Shown in pieces: positions 46,848 to 58,486 of a stretch of DNA of 64,000 nt (positions within the stretch are counted from its first letter, which is position 1; each line of letters opens with the position of its first letter). A program made the translations under genes and the position numbers. Below the pieces are notes generated by a model, which had not been told where the DNA came from, ran no database searches, and worked only from the letters and a program-made list of their open reading frames with translations. This DNA comes from Pseudomonadota bacterium (lineage in GTDB: Bacteria; Desulfobacterota; Binatia; Binatales; Binataceae), in assembly GCA_021324885.1 (NCBI GenBank), contig JAJPIF010000011.1, positions 248,001 to 312,000 of the forward strand, written 5' to 3'.

Positions 46848-48393
46848 CGATTGGCTTGCGTCAGTCCCCCAACGGCTCGCTGAACTGGAGCCGCGGGCCG
46901 TGGCCGAGAGCTTCGGCAGCGTCGAAGACGTCGGTGATGGTATCGCCTGGGTCTCGGGCCTTGCCGAAACGCGCCTGGACGAGATCCTGATTTTCGAGGG
47001 GGGCGTCAGGGGAATGGCGACCGACCTGTCGCCCGACCGCGCGGGATGTTTTCTGCTCGGCGATGCGGCGCAGGTAGGGGCGGGAAGCCGTGTGCGCGGG
47101 ACCGGCGCGGTGGTCCGCGTGCCCGTGGGCGAAGGCCTGCTCGGACGCATCATCGACCCGCTGGGCAATGCGCTGGATGAAGGATCGCCGATCGAACCTG
47201 AGCGGATGGATCCGGTCGAGCAGGCCGCTCCCGCCATAATCGATCGCGACCTGGTCACGCAGCAGCTTTACACCGGGCTGACGGTGATTGACGCGATGTT
47301 TCCAATCGGGCGGGGCCAGCGCGAGTTGATAATCGGCGACCGCAGCACCGGCAAAAGCGCAATCGGTATCGATACGATAATCAATCAGCGCGATTCCGAC
47401 GTGGTTTCTGTCTATGTCGCTATCGGTCAACGGTCGTCCTCGGTGCGTCAGGCGATCGAAGCCGTGCGCAACTATGGCGCGATCAGGCGAACCATCTTCG
47501 TCGTGGCCGACGCCGACAGCCCGCCGGGACTGCAATGGCTGGCGCCGTATGCAGGCATGACCATCGCGGAATATTTTCGCGACCGCGGCGGCCACGCGCT
47601 GGTCGTAATCGATGATCTGACCAAGCATGCCGCGGTGCATCGCGAGCTGGCCCTGCTGCTGCGCCGGGCGCCGGGTCGCGAGGCCTATCCGGGCGACATC
47701 TTCTATATTCATGCGCGGCTGCTCGAGCGCGCCGCCAAGCTCAACGAAAAACGCGGCGGCGGCTCGCTTACGGCGCTGCCTATCGCTGAGACCCAGGCCG
47801 GAAACCTCAGCGCTTACATTCCGACCAACCTGATCTCGATTACTGACGGCCAAATCTGCCTGGATTCGAAATTGTTTTATGCCGGGCAGCACCCGGCGGT
47901 CGATGTCGGCAAGAGTGTGTCGCGGGTGGGGGGCAAAACCCAGGCCAACGCGGTGCGGGCGCTGGCCGAACCGTTGCGCCTGTCCTATGCGCAGTTCCTT
48001 GAACTGGAGAGTTTCGCGCGCTTCGGCACGATCATGGACGAGCGCACGCGGCGCGCCCTGGAGCATGGCCGCCGTCTGCGCGCGATCCTGCAGCAGGCGC
48101 AATACGCCCCGCGCCCGATCGAGATCCAGGTCGCGCAACTGCTGGCGCTCCAACAAGGGATCGTCGATCGCGTACCCCTCGCGCAGGTCCCGGCCTTCAT
48201 TGCACGCCTACCGGATTGCCTGACCGCTCAGGCTGGCGAAGCGGCGGCCAGGATAAGGCAAAGCGGTGAGCTGGAGGAATCCGCGCAGTCCGCCTTGATC
48301 GAGGCGATGAGCGCGTTGGCCGCGGAATTGGCGGTCGAGCCGAAGGAGAAGGAACAAACGCAAAGCGAGCATGAGAAAGGAACAGCAGGGTAG
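46822..48393 (+). CDS. atpA: N-ATPase F1 alpha subunit
   Basis: 523 residues from ATG 46822. Walker A is [13 protein letters not shown]; also [16 protein letters not shown], a Walker [12 protein letters not shown] and the [10 protein letters not shown] block. It is the non-catalytic nucleotide-binding subunit. The C-terminal tail is acidic and short. It is separated from atpG by 9 bases. Confidence 0.93.
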   Translation: MGTLLDKVDDWLASVPQRLAELEPRAVAESFGSVEDVGDGIAWVSGLAETRLDEILIFEGGVRGMATDLSPDRAGCFLLGDAAQVGAGSRVRGTGAVVRVPVGEGLLGRIIDPLGNALDEGSPIEPERMDPVEQAAPAIIDRDLVTQQLYTGLTVIDAMFPIGRGQRELIIGDRSTGKSAIGIDTIINQRDSDVVSVYVAIGQRSSSVRQAIEAVRNYGAIRRTIFVVADADSPPGLQWLAPYAGMTIAEYFRDRGGHALVVIDDLTKHAAVHRELALLLRRAPGREAYPGDIFYIHARLLERAAKLNEKRGGGSLTALPIAETQAGNLSAYIPTNLISITDGQICLDSKLFYAGQHPAVDVGKSVSRVGGKTQANAVRALAEPLRLSYAQFLELESFARFGTIMDERTRRALEHGRRLRAILQQAQYAPRPIEIQVAQLLALQQGIVDRVPLAQVPAFIARLPDCLTAQAGEAAARIRQSGELEESAQSALIEAMSALAAELAVEPKEKEQTQSEHEKGTAG

Positions 48394-48402
48394 CAATTCA
48401 GC

Positions 48403-49251
48403 GTGGAACGTTTGTCGGAAATCGAGGCGCGGATTGCCAGTTTTACTCAACTGGAGGATGTGATCGGCGTGATGCGCTCGCTGGCTGCCACGCGGGTGCA
48501 GCAGGCGCAGGATTCTTTGCCGGCGATCCGTTCGTATAGCGATACAATTGGCGCCGCTATCGCGAAGGCTGAGAGCGTTTTGCCTGCTGACGCGAATGGC
48601 CGCGCGAACAACCATAGCGCGGTCCACGGACTGATCGTGTTCAGCGGCGAACATGGTTTTTGCGGCGCGTTCAACGAAAAGCTGATTGAATCGATCTCGG
48701 ATTCGACGCCGACCACGGAGCTTTATATCGTCGGGACCCGCGGCGCGGCGCTGGCTCGGGAGCGGCGGATGGCGCTGACCTGGAGCACCCCGATGGCGAC
48801 CAGTATCGGTTCGGTGCCCGGCGTCGCGCATGTGGTTGCCGAAGCCCTTTACGAGCGTTTCAGCCGCGGCGGGATGGCTGATGTGGTCATGGTCTTCGCC
48901 CGCTACGGCCGCCATGGACATTCAACCATCGAGCGCGAAGTCTTACTGCCCCTGGACCTCGGTCGCTTCCGCGGTTTTCTGACCGGGCCCGCACCCCTGA
49001 GCAATCTGGCGCCCGGCGTTTTGATCGATCGTTTGATTGGCGAATACTTATTTGCCCAACTGGTGCGCGGCGCGACCGAAAGCTTCGCCAGCGAAAATGC
49101 CGCCCGGGTGGCCTTGACCCAGTCCGCGCGCCACGCGATCGAAGGCAAGCTGGAGAACCTCGCCGGCGAGCAGCGCCAAATCCGCCAGCAGGAAATCACC
49201 AGCGAAATCCTCGAAGTGATCGGCGGCTCGGAAGCTCTGGCGCAGCGCTGA
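48403..49251 (+). CDS. atpG: N-ATPase F1 gamma subunit
   Basis: 282 residues, GTG start at 48403. The N-terminal helix (ERLSEIEARIASFTQLEDVIGVMRSLAATRVQQA) and C-terminal helix (ESFASENAARVALTQSARHAIEGKLENL) form the rotor coiled coil; the middle has the VFSGEHGFCGAFNEKL strand. It is the last gene of the operon. Confidence 0.9.
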   Translation: MERLSEIEARIASFTQLEDVIGVMRSLAATRVQQAQDSLPAIRSYSDTIGAAIAKAESVLPADANGRANNHSAVHGLIVFSGEHGFCGAFNEKLIESISDSTPTTELYIVGTRGAALARERRMALTWSTPMATSIGSVPGVAHVVAEALYERFSRGGMADVVMVFARYGRHGHSTIEREVLLPLDLGRFRGFLTGPAPLSNLAPGVLIDRLIGEYLFAQLVRGATESFASENAARVALTQSARHAIEGKLENLAGEQRQIRQQEITSEILEVIGGSEALAQR

Positions 49252-49524
49252 CGCCGTGCTTCAATGCTTTTTTCGACCTTCTTCCTTGTGCGCTGTGCAT
49301 CCGGTTTGCCCGGGTGGATTCGCCGTCAGGCAAATCACGTCGCGCCCGAACCTTACGGTTGACGGTGGGTGTGCGGCGATTGTTATATGGTCGCAGCAAT
49401 TAGTGGTCGCTTTGCGTGCTCTCGCCGTGGAGCGGGCGTTGCTGCCCGCCGTTGTGGGCTGTCCCGCTTGCTCGCGGGCACCGACGTCCGCCCCACCGAA
49501 GGCTGAAAGGTGGATGGCGATCTG

Positions 49525-50775
49525 ATGGATGAAACTGTTAAGCAGAATCTGGCCGGTCTGCGGGTTCTGGATATCACTCAGTATATCGCCGGTCCAACGC
49601 TGGGCCGGATGCTGGCCGACATGGGCGCCGACGTGGTCAAACTGGAAATGCCGCCAGGAGGCGAATTCTCGCGCGCCGGCAGCGTGCCGGAACCGGTCAA
49701 CGGCCAGTCCCCGACTTACGTGTATTACAATCGCGGCAAGCGCAGCCTTTGTATCGACTTCAAGCGTCGGGAAGGCGCCGCGATCGTGGTCGAACTCGCC
49801 CGCCATGTCGACGTGATTATCGAGAACTACACGCCCGGCGTCCTGAGCAAGTACGGACTCTCCTATGAAGCATTCAAGGCGGTTAACCCGCGCGTGATCA
49901 TGTGCTCGGTGTCGGGCTTCGGACAGAAGGGGCCGCGCGCGCATTTTCCCGGCAACGACATGACGGGCCAGGCTTTCTCGGGCCTGCTGTCTCTGACCGG
50001 CAACGATGACGGCACTCTGGTCTATCCGGGGATGTACCTGGCCGACGGCAGCGGCGGCGTCAACGGCGCAACCGCCGTGCTGGCGGCGTTGTACTACCGC
50101 GATCGCACCGGAATTGGACAGTATATCGACGTGGCGCTGTACGAATGCGTTTTTCATATCCACGACATCGTGCTGATGCGCCATCTTTTCACGCACGGCG
50201 AGTTCAATCCCGCTCCCTATGGGCGCCATCGCCCGGGGGCCACCCCCTGCGGACTGTTCCCCACGCGCACCGGCTGGATTGTGCTCACCGTGCTCAATCA
50301 TTACTGGAAACAATTCACCCGGGACATCGGCAAACCGGAACTGGCCAGGGACCCGCGCTTCAACCCGCACATGACGCGATGGGAAAATCGCAAGGCGCTC
50401 GAACCTATCATCGAAGAATGGCTGCAAACGTTTGCCACCCGGGAGGACGCCTTGAAGTGGTTAAGCGACCGTCACTACCTGGCGGCGCCCGTGATGGATC
50501 TGCGCGAGACCGTCGCGATGATTCAAAATGAAGGGCGCGGGGCGCTGCAAACGCTCGAAGTGCCAGGCTACGGCGAAGTGCCGCTGCCCAAGGTGCCGTA
50601 CCTGTTTTCCGAAACCAAAGTGGAGTTCAAACCGATACTGTCGCTGCTGGGACAGGATAATCGCTCAATACTCAGTCAATGGCTCGGATACAGCGAACAG
50701 AAGCTCGATGAGTTGCAGGCTGCAGGAATTCTTATCCAGGATCGGCAGCTGGCCGGGCCGCGCGAACCGACCTGA
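49525..50775 (+). CDS. CaiB/BaiF-family (class III) CoA transferase
   Basis: 416 residues. LRVLDITQYIAGPTLGRMLADMGADVVKLE is the canonical N-terminus; NYTPGVLSKYGLSYEA and VSGFGQKGP follow. The catalytic Asp is in FPGNDMTGQAFSG, and GGVNGATAVLAALYYRDRTGIGQYIDVAL ends the domain. It swaps CoA between a carboxylate and an acyl-CoA. ATG 49525 is preferred (GTG 49510 also in frame). Confidence 0.9.
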   Translation: MDETVKQNLAGLRVLDITQYIAGPTLGRMLADMGADVVKLEMPPGGEFSRAGSVPEPVNGQSPTYVYYNRGKRSLCIDFKRREGAAIVVELARHVDVIIENYTPGVLSKYGLSYEAFKAVNPRVIMCSVSGFGQKGPRAHFPGNDMTGQAFSGLLSLTGNDDGTLVYPGMYLADGSGGVNGATAVLAALYYRDRTGIGQYIDVALYECVFHIHDIVLMRHLFTHGEFNPAPYGRHRPGATPCGLFPTRTGWIVLTVLNHYWKQFTRDIGKPELARDPRFNPHMTRWENRKALEPIIEEWLQTFATREDALKWLSDRHYLAAPVMDLRETVAMIQNEGRGALQTLEVPGYGEVPLPKVPYLFSETKVEFKPILSLLGQDNRSILSQWLGYSEQKLDELQAAGILIQDRQLAGPREPT

Positions 50776-50899
50776 AAAGCTCGGTCAGGCGATCGCGTCA
50801 AGCGCATCGTACATCCTCACTCCTTTGCGCACCGTGCAAAATTGCCGGAGAAGCGAGGGTCGCGGGCGACATTATTTTCGAGTACCCGTAATGAGTCGA

Positions 50900-51513
50900 T
50901 TATGCGGCCGCACCCAATGACAACAGGCGCTTTACCTTGGCGGGAAGATCGGGCGCGTACACCACGTCGCTGATGATGGCGACGGCGTCGGCGCCGGCGG
51001 CCAACAGTTCGGGCACTCTTGCCTCGGTGATACCGCCGATGGCGACGATTGGGATACCCACGGCGGCGCGCACCTCGCGCAGCATCGCCAGGCCTTTGCC
51101 GACCTCGGTCTGTTTGGCTCCGCCGGGATACATCGGACCAAAGCCGATATAATCCGCGCCACCTGCTTCAGCGGCGCGCGCCTGATCGACGCTGGCGGTG
51201 GAAATTCCGATAATGCGGTCGGGACCGAGCAGCTTGCGGGCCGCACGCAATGGAATATCGTTTTGTCCCAGATGGACGCCGGCGGCGCCCGCAAGCATCG
51301 CTACGTCGATACGATCGTTGATCAGCAGCAGCGCCTGTGCGCGCCCGCACAGCTCCTGGATCTCGCGCGCCGCCTTGACGAAATCACGCGCGCAGACCTT
51401 CTTGAGACGCAGCTGCAGCACTCGCGCGCCCGCCTCCAGCATCAATGACGCCAAATCGACCGGATCGTGTCCTGCCAACGGATCGACCATCGCGTAGAAA
51501 TGTGAGGGAAGCT

Positions 51514-51517
<4 letters not shown>
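50900..51517 (-). CDS. thiE: Thiamine-phosphate synthase
   Basis: 205 residues, TIM barrel. Signature LLINDRIDVAMLAGAAGVHLGQNDI, IGISTASVDQARAAEAGGADYIGFGPMYPGGAKQT and VAIGGITEARVPELLAAGADAVAII. It joins HMP-pyrophosphate and THZ-phosphate to thiamine phosphate. ATG 51517 overlaps the ntrC stop by 4 bases, so translation is coupled to a sigma-54 regulator. No TPP riboswitch is visible. Confidence 0.92.
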
Positions 51518-53005
<1,488 letters not shown>

Positions 53006-53016
<11 letters not shown>

Positions 53017-54127
53017 GTTTTGCCTGACTACCGTCCGCCAGGGGTAGTGTAACCTTAAACGTCATTCCGGTCAGTCCGCTTTCGTCGCACCGTTGCGCCC
53101 ATAACTTGCCTCGATGAAGCGCGATAATGCGCTGGCTGAGCACCAGGCCCAGACCGCTGCCCGTAGGCTTGGTGGTGAAGAAAGGAGTAAAGAGTTGCGC
53201 CTCCTGCTCGGGCGACATTCCCGGGCCGCTGTCGCTGACCTCCACGCGCAAGAACCGACGCTGCTCCCGGCCCATCCGGAGCCGGAACTGGCTTTCCATC
53301 CGGGTGCGCAAGCGAATCGTCCCGGCGGCGGGTCCGATGGCCTCGATGGCGTTGCGAAAAAGGTTGAGAAACACGCGTTCCAAAGCGGCCGCGTCACCCA
53401 GCACATCGGGCAGGCTGGGATCGAAAACCTGCTCAACCCGGATCGCACTGGCGCCGGAGGGAAACAAACCCGCCATCCCGAGCGCCCTATGCAACACCAG
53501 GTGAATATTGATCGGTTCCTGTTTAAGGCGCTGCGGGCCGCTGACCGACAGGACCTGCTCAATCAGGTCGGTGATCCGGCTGACGCCATCCATGATCAGC
53601 CCGCAGTATTGCTGCGCGCGATGCTCGGACGGAAAAAGACCTGCCAGCAGTTCCGCCGCGCCCTTGATTCCGGTCAGCGGGTTCTTGATCTCATGCGCCA
53701 GCCCCGAAGGTGAAAGGCCCAGCACGCGGTCGTTTTCGCCGCCGTTTACCGCCACCAGTTCCATGCCTTTTTGATGCGACAGGTCGTGGAGCAGGACGAC
53801 CGCGCCCTTAAATTGCCCCGATTCATTAAGGAGTGGCGCGACTTCTGCCCGTACCGCCAGATTCTGGCCGGCCAGCGCCAAGGTGGCGTCCGCGCAACTG
53901 GATTCCTGCCGCCGTTCCAGGCAATCGCGCACCATTCCCTCCAGCCATTGGTTACGGCTCAGCAACGCCTCGATCATCTCGCGATTGACCTGCGTTCCCA
54001 GTAACGCCTCAGCCGCGGGGTTCTTCAGGACGATATTGAACTGAGGCGACAAAACCAGGACGGCGTCATTAAGGCTGTCGAAGACGTCACGCCAGAGCTT
54101 CAACTTCGGTTGCCGATTCAGTGCCAT
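53006..54127 (-). CDS. NtrB-like PAS sensor histidine kinase
   Basis: 373 residues, no membrane segment. A PAS-like domain (about 10-120; VFDSLNDAVLVLSPQFNIVLKNPAAEALLG) is followed by the H box LAHEIKNPLTGIKGAAELL, with the phospho-His, and ATPase boxes FLNLFRNAIEAI, VSDSGPGMS and TTKPTGSGLGLVLSQ. HEIKNPL plus a cytoplasmic PAS is the NtrB arrangement. It is first in an operon with ntrC and thiE. Confidence 0.9.
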
Positions 54128-54595
54128 TTAAGAATAGCGGGCGCTCCGGATGTATCCAAGGCCGTCGGGGCTATCGCAGTGTTTGGATGCCGTTGCCCAT
54201 CGCAACGATTGGTTCGACTTTTCTGTAACTGGGGAAGGCAAATAAGACCCTGAAACGCGGTCCCCGACAAGCAGAAATATCGACTGGCAACCAGGTTCAG
54301 GCTGATTATCACAAAAACAATTCCGCCAAAAAAGTGGAAAATCCGGAAAAGCACCTTGAGCTGCAGAAGATTTTTCAATCCAGCCTTTCTTCTTCCTCGT
54401 CCGATCATGCTCTGAGACGAACAACCGGAGGACCAGGCTGATTTTGCTCGCGCACACGCAATTTTTACAACAACACCCGCGGATTATTTGTGAAACTCTA
54501 ATATCTAGCTGGCAAGTTATTAGAATTTCTAATGACAATAAAGCTTGCTTTGTCAGCTATCGACCATTAAGGTGCAACGAAGCGTGCGGGGAAGG
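54128..54595. other. AT-rich divergent intergenic region
   Basis: 468 bases between the kinase and the lytic transglycosylase. Minus-strand frames exist but their composition (Cys and Ser rich, no family) is unconvincing. It includes a 15-base palindrome (54519-54533) and a locally AT-rich stretch (about 54480-54545), as expected of a promoter. No clear sigma-54 -24/-12 element was found. Confidence 0.4.
54519..54533. promoter_or_regulatory. ATTAGAA-T-TTCTAAT palindrome
   Basis: A perfect 7-1-7 inverted repeat about 63 bases before the transglycosylase start, in the most AT-rich part of the gap. It could be an operator for a dimeric regulator; no matching regulator is identified. Confidence 0.4.
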
Positions 54596-55498
54596 ATGCG
54601 GTGTAGAAGCTTCATAGTTCTAACTCTTCTGGCACTTGCGCCGGCTTATGCTGCGGCGGCGACACCCTTCGGACAACCGATGGCGAGCAGGCTGCAGTTT
54701 CAGCGCAGTGAACCTCGTAAAGTCGCTCCCTTTCCTTTAGTTCTCAACTCGGCCGTGCAGGCCTATGTCGATTCATATCTGGCCAATTCCGAAGGGCTCA
54801 AGCTCTCCTATGCGCGCAGCGCTCCCTACATAACGCAGATGGTGCAACTGCTGGGCCAATACGGCGTTCCCCCGGATATGGTGTACCTGGCATTTGCCGA
54901 GAGTTCCTTCTCCAAGGCCGGAGCCGGACCGTGGCAGTTGACCAAGGCCACCGCGCGGCGATTCGGGCTGATCGTCAACAAGTTTCTGGATGAACGTCGC
55001 GACCCCTTGAAGTCCACCCGTGCGGCTGCTGAATACCTCGCCCAGTTGCACGACCAAGTCGGTGACTGGCGTCTGACGATTATTGCATGGAACACCGGGG
55101 AGGGGATGCTTTCGCATTTTGTGCGTGATCGGGGCGAGGACTTTGATGCTCTGCTCGCTCATCTGCCAGCCCGTACCCGCTCCCTGCTGACCAGGTTCAT
55201 GGCTGTCGCCTTCATTTCGAAAAACGCGCACGAATTCGGTATCGACGAGGTGGTTTACAAGGAACCTACGCAGTACCTCCGGATCAGCGTTCCCGGCGGT
55301 ACGCCACTGAGCAAAGTTGCCGAGGCCACGCACTCGCAAGTGTACGAAATTCAGCATCTTAATCCGGCCATCCTGACCGATCGTGTGCCGCCGGGCGGCT
55401 ATGACGTCGTCGTTCCGCTGACCAGCAAAATCGACGCGGACAGCGACTGGGCTGAAATCGCGCCCCATCCCCTGTGGCGCGGCGGAATTACCCGCTAA
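54596..55498 (+). CDS. Lytic transglycosylase (MltD-like SLT domain with LysM-like end)
   Basis: 300 residues from ATG 54596. Signal peptide (about 5-22), then an SLT domain with the catalytic Glu in YLAFAESSFSKAGAGPWQLTKATARRFGL and the IIAWNTGEGML stretch. The C-terminal segment (about 225-275, YLRISVPGGTPLSKVAEATHSQVYEIQHLNPAI) looks like a LysM peptidoglycan-binding repeat. It cleaves the MurNAc-GlcNAc bond in the periplasm. The start codon is uncertain. Confidence 0.85.
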   Translation: MRCRSFIVLTLLALAPAYAAAATPFGQPMASRLQFQRSEPRKVAPFPLVLNSAVQAYVDSYLANSEGLKLSYARSAPYITQMVQLLGQYGVPPDMVYLAFAESSFSKAGAGPWQLTKATARRFGLIVNKFLDERRDPLKSTRAAAEYLAQLHDQVGDWRLTIIAWNTGEGMLSHFVRDRGEDFDALLAHLPARTRSLLTRFMAVAFISKNAHEFGIDEVVYKEPTQYLRISVPGGTPLSKVAEATHSQVYEIQHLNPAILTDRVPPGGYDVVVPLTSKIDADSDWAEIAPHPLWRGGITR

Positions 55499-55562
55499 GT
55501 TAAACCCAAATCAATGTCCGGTTGTTGGCCGAACGCCTCAATATCGGTGCGGGCGCGGGTAG

Positions 55563-56342
55563 TTATGTTTCGAGAAGGTCGCGGCGGATAGTGTCGAGGA
55601 CTTTGCGGCTTACGCCGATTTCGTCCATCAGGAACGAATCGATATCGCCGCTTTCGTCGATCAGCTCGAATAACGGCTCGAGTTGCGCGGCTTTGAGCGG
55701 GATTCGGGGAAAGGCGATATTGCTCTGCAGGAAATCCTCCATGATTCTTTCGCGCTCCACCCCCAGCAGCTCCAGCAGCATCGCGGCTCCCACTCCGGTA
55801 CGATCGCGTCCGGCCGAGCAATGGAACAGCAGTGGATAGACTTCCTCCTCGGCCAGCAGCATGAAAAAGGTCTGCCAGGCGTCGCGAAATTCGGTGACCA
55901 GCACCAGGTGCTCGTGACCCGGTTTAATCGGGGCTGGCTTCGCGTCCGCGCTGAACCATTTGTCGCCAATCGGGATATGCTCCCAGCGCACGCTCGCTGC
56001 CAGCGTGCTTTCGAGCCCGCCCAGAACCGAAACCTCCAATTTGCTTTGCAGGGTGATGACGGTCTTGAGATTGAGCGTAGGCACGGCGCTTTCCGGCGGA
56101 AGGGAAGCCAGATGTGCGGAGCGGTAGACGTGCCCGCGTCTGACGCGTTTGCCGTGGCGGGTGGGATGCCCGCCAAGGTCGCGCAGGTTGCGGCCCGCGA
56201 TACGTCTGACGAGCTCGAAATCAACCACCATCTGGCTGTCCTGGGCCTGGGTCGCTTCCACACTGCTCTTTGTTGATGCCAAGATATCCTCCTGATTAGC
56301 AATATCGTGCCGCAGTCGGTATTTGCTGGGCAAGTTCGGCAT
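55563..56342 (-). CDS. Tyrosine/serine protein phosphatase (Y_phosphatase3 type)
   Basis: 259 residues from ATG 56342. N-terminal FELVRRIAGRNLRDLGGHPTRHGKRVRRGHVYRSAHL is the family opening; the P-loop HCSAGRDRTG carries the nucleophilic Cys and Arg. It resembles Mycobacterium PtpB-like phosphatases that act on phospho-amino acids or phosphoinositides. It may be cotranscribed with the coiled-coil protein and trmJ upstream. Confidence 0.87.
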   Translation of the reverse strand: MPNLPSKYRLRHDIANQEDILASTKSSVEATQAQDSQMVVDFELVRRIAGRNLRDLGGHPTRHGKRVRRGHVYRSAHLASLPPESAVPTLNLKTVITLQSKLEVSVLGGLESTLAASVRWEHIPIGDKWFSADAKPAPIKPGHEHLVLVTEFRDAWQTFFMLLAEEEVYPLLFHCSAGRDRTGVGAAMLLELLGVERERIMEDFLQSNIAFPRIPLKAAQLEPLFELIDESGDIDSFLMDEIGVSRKVLDTIRRDLLET

Positions 56343-56454
56343 TGGTTCGGATCGGGGCAGCAACGATTAACACTTGATGAAACCTGCCGATAGAAAACCC
56401 GCGGCAGTGCGGCAGGACGTCAGAGCCCGAGGGCGGCAAGAGCGCGCCGCCGGT

Positions 56455-56703
56455 TTATCCTTCACGTTCAGCGGAGCCGTCCAACAGCAGCACGCCGTAG
56501 CGAAGCATCGCGGCCAGCTTTTCCATCCTGCCGAGCAATTCAACGCGCTCGGCACCAGCCGCGTCACCCAAACGTTCGACCACGGCGGCCAGATTCAGCC
56601 GTATGGTCTCGACTGCGGCTTCCAGGGAGCGACGCTCGCCGGCGGCAGCACGCTGCGCCTCGCGCGCACCGCGGATTTCCGCAAAGTCAATGATCTGTGC
56701 CAC
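56455..56703 (-). CDS. Small coiled-coil hypothetical protein
   Basis: 82 residues from a GTG at 56703, 11 bases after the trmJ stop. Nearly all predicted helix, rich in Glu, Ala, Arg and Leu (RSLEAAVETIRLNLAAVVERLG, VELLGRMEKLAAMLRYG). No family recognised. Position in a minus-strand run with trmJ and the phosphatase, and reasonable codon composition, support it, though no Shine-Dalgarno is clear. Confidence 0.5.
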   Translation of the reverse strand: MAQIIDFAEIRGAREAQRAAAGERRSLEAAVETIRLNLAAVVERLGDAAGAERVELLGRMEKLAAMLRYGVLLLDGSAEREG

Positions 56704-56714
56704 TGCAATACATT

Positions 56715-57500
56715 TTAGCGTATTTTGCGGCCCGAGCGATGCTTCGCCTCGATCACTTCGCGACCGCCCTCGGCAAACCATCCAATCTGATGGGCAATTC
56801 CGTTGAGAATATCGAGTTCGCGCCGATTGAGACCGCTGCGCCCGAAAATTGCGCGCAGCGCGAACATAATTCGTTCGGTGGCGCCCGCAGCCAGAAATCC
56901 GATCGCAACCAGCGCCTTTTCCATCCGCGCCACCATCATTTCAATTTCCGGTACCCGGGCGGCCGCGGTCAGCGAATCGCGCAAGGACGGCTCGCGCGGT
57001 GCGGGCACGGCTGAACTCGCCATGAACAATTCATAGGCGACCAGCATCACAGCCTGGGCCAGATTAATCGACCTGTATTGCGGCGCGGTGGGAATCGTGA
57101 TCAGGCGCTGGCAGTACCTGAGATCGTCGTTGGAAAGGCCGTAATCCTCCGGGCCAAACACGAACGCGACCCGGCCGTCGAACTTGTGCTGAGTCATTTC
57201 AGCTATGGCCGGGCGCAAAGGTTGAGCGCCGCTGCGGTAAAGGCCGGGTCGGCAGGTGGTGCCGATTGACATTACGCAGTCGTGCAGCGCGGCCTCAAGA
57301 TCGGGATAGACGGCGGAATTGCGCAGGACCTCGCGTCCGTGCGCGGCCATCTCCGATGCCACCCGATCCCAGGAAGCGTCGGGCGCGACCAGTCTTAGAT
57401 CGGCCAATCCCATGTTGGCCAGAGCTCGCGCAGCGGCTCCGATATTGCCCGCCGCCTTGGTTCTGACCAGTACGAAGGCAGCCTGATCGTTAACAGCCAT
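56715..57500 (-). CDS. trmJ: TrmJ-like tRNA/rRNA 2'-O-methyltransferase (SPOUT)
   Basis: 261 residues. SPOUT-fold motifs: KAAGNIGAAARALANMGL (motif 1), VFGPEDYGLSNDDL (motif 2) and IPTAPQYRSINLAQAVMLVAYEL (motif 3, knot). It would 2'-O-methylate position 32 of tRNA; the assignment to TrmJ rather than another TrmH relative is by the IPT...SxNL arrangement. Divergent from a phosphoesterase gene, 41 bases apart. Confidence 0.87.
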   Translation of the reverse strand: MAVNDQAAFVLVRTKAAGNIGAAARALANMGLADLRLVAPDASWDRVASEMAAHGREVLRNSAVYPDLEAALHDCVMSIGTTCRPGLYRSGAQPLRPAIAEMTQHKFDGRVAFVFGPEDYGLSNDDLRYCQRLITIPTAPQYRSINLAQAVMLVAYELFMASSAVPAPREPSLRDSLTAAARVPEIEMMVARMEKALVAIGFLAAGATERIMFALRAIFGRSGLNRRELDILNGIAHQIGWFAEGGREVIEAKHRSGRKIR

Positions 57501-57541
57501 GGCGGTATTATATATTTTTGTACGCCAGCAGAGGTCAGCTG

Positions 57542-58198
57542 ATGAAACTGGTGTCCTTTGGCGATGTCCACATGGCGACCGGCAATCTCGCTCGGATGGA
57601 GCACGAGTTGCGCGATACCGATCTGATCGTTATTTCCGGCGATCTAACCAACTTTGGCGGGCCGACCGACGCGTCGAAGGTTCTTGATGCCGCCCGCAAG
57701 GCGTGCCCCAAGGTGCTGGCGCTGCCCGGCAATCTCGATAAACGCGAGATAATTCCGTATCTCGAGCGCGAAGGCGTCGCGCTGCACGGGCAGGGGATGG
57801 TGATAGACGGCGTTGCGATCTTCGGCTGCGGCGGATCTAATCTGACGCCCTTTCATACCCCATTTGAACTTAGCGAAGACGAGATTTACGACACTTTGCA
57901 ACACGGCTATCAGGCGATTAAGGATAAACGGCCGCTGGTGATGGTTTGTCATACGCCGCCGTTTCAAACTAAATGCGACCGACTGATGAACGGAACCGCG
58001 GTGGGAAGCAAGGCGGCGCGCCGCTTTATCGAGGAAGTCAAGCCCGAGGTCTGTATTTCCGGTCACATCCACGAATCGGCGGCCGTCGATCAAATTGGTC
58101 CGACGACGGTATTGAACGCGGGTCCCTTCAAGGGCGGCGGTTATATCGTGGTGCGCTACGAAGACGGAAAGCTCGACGCCCGGCTGGAGTTCCTTTAA
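57542..58198 (+). CDS. Metallophosphoesterase (calcineurin-like)
   Basis: 218 residues. Dimetal motifs: GDVHMATGNL (Asp, His), VISGDLTNFGG, LPGNLDK (in place of the usual GNHD), VCHTPPF and SGHIHESAA. The Leu in GNLD, where a His is common, is a known variant in this branch. Substrate unknown: phosphodiester or phosphoprotein. ATG 57542 gives the standard family start. Confidence 0.87.
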   Translation: MKLVSFGDVHMATGNLARMEHELRDTDLIVISGDLTNFGGPTDASKVLDAARKACPKVLALPGNLDKREIIPYLEREGVALHGQGMVIDGVAIFGCGGSNLTPFHTPFELSEDEIYDTLQHGYQAIKDKRPLVMVCHTPPFQTKCDRLMNGTAVGSKAARRFIEEVKPEVCISGHIHESAAVDQIGPTTVLNAGPFKGGGYIVVRYEDGKLDARLEFL

Positions 58199-58486
58199 GA
58201 TTCCGCCGCTTTCACTGGCCGCACAGTCGATCCGAATCTATGGTGGTAAGATCCGGCACGGATGGCCGTTTATATTAAGGAGCGTGGTTCCGCTAATCCG
58301 GCGCTTTATCCTGTTCAGGAAAGTCCGGCAATAGTTCGTTTAATCCCGCTGGCTGCTCCAGCCGTATCGGCACTCTTCCCCGGCCGTCCGATATCCAGGG
58401 CTTTTTGTGGAAAGGGCGGAGCGAGTGCGCTATTGCAGTGATAGTTCGTGCGTGGCGACACGGCTATTTCGTCAGGAGATTTGGTC

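Noticed and set aside
46861-48156. Minus-strand 431-codon frame within atpA
   Set aside because: Antisense shadow; the plus-strand alpha subunit is certain.
54128-54538. Minus-strand 136-codon frame in the ntrB upstream gap
   Set aside because: Cys/Ser-rich, no family and no Shine-Dalgarno; treated as non-coding.
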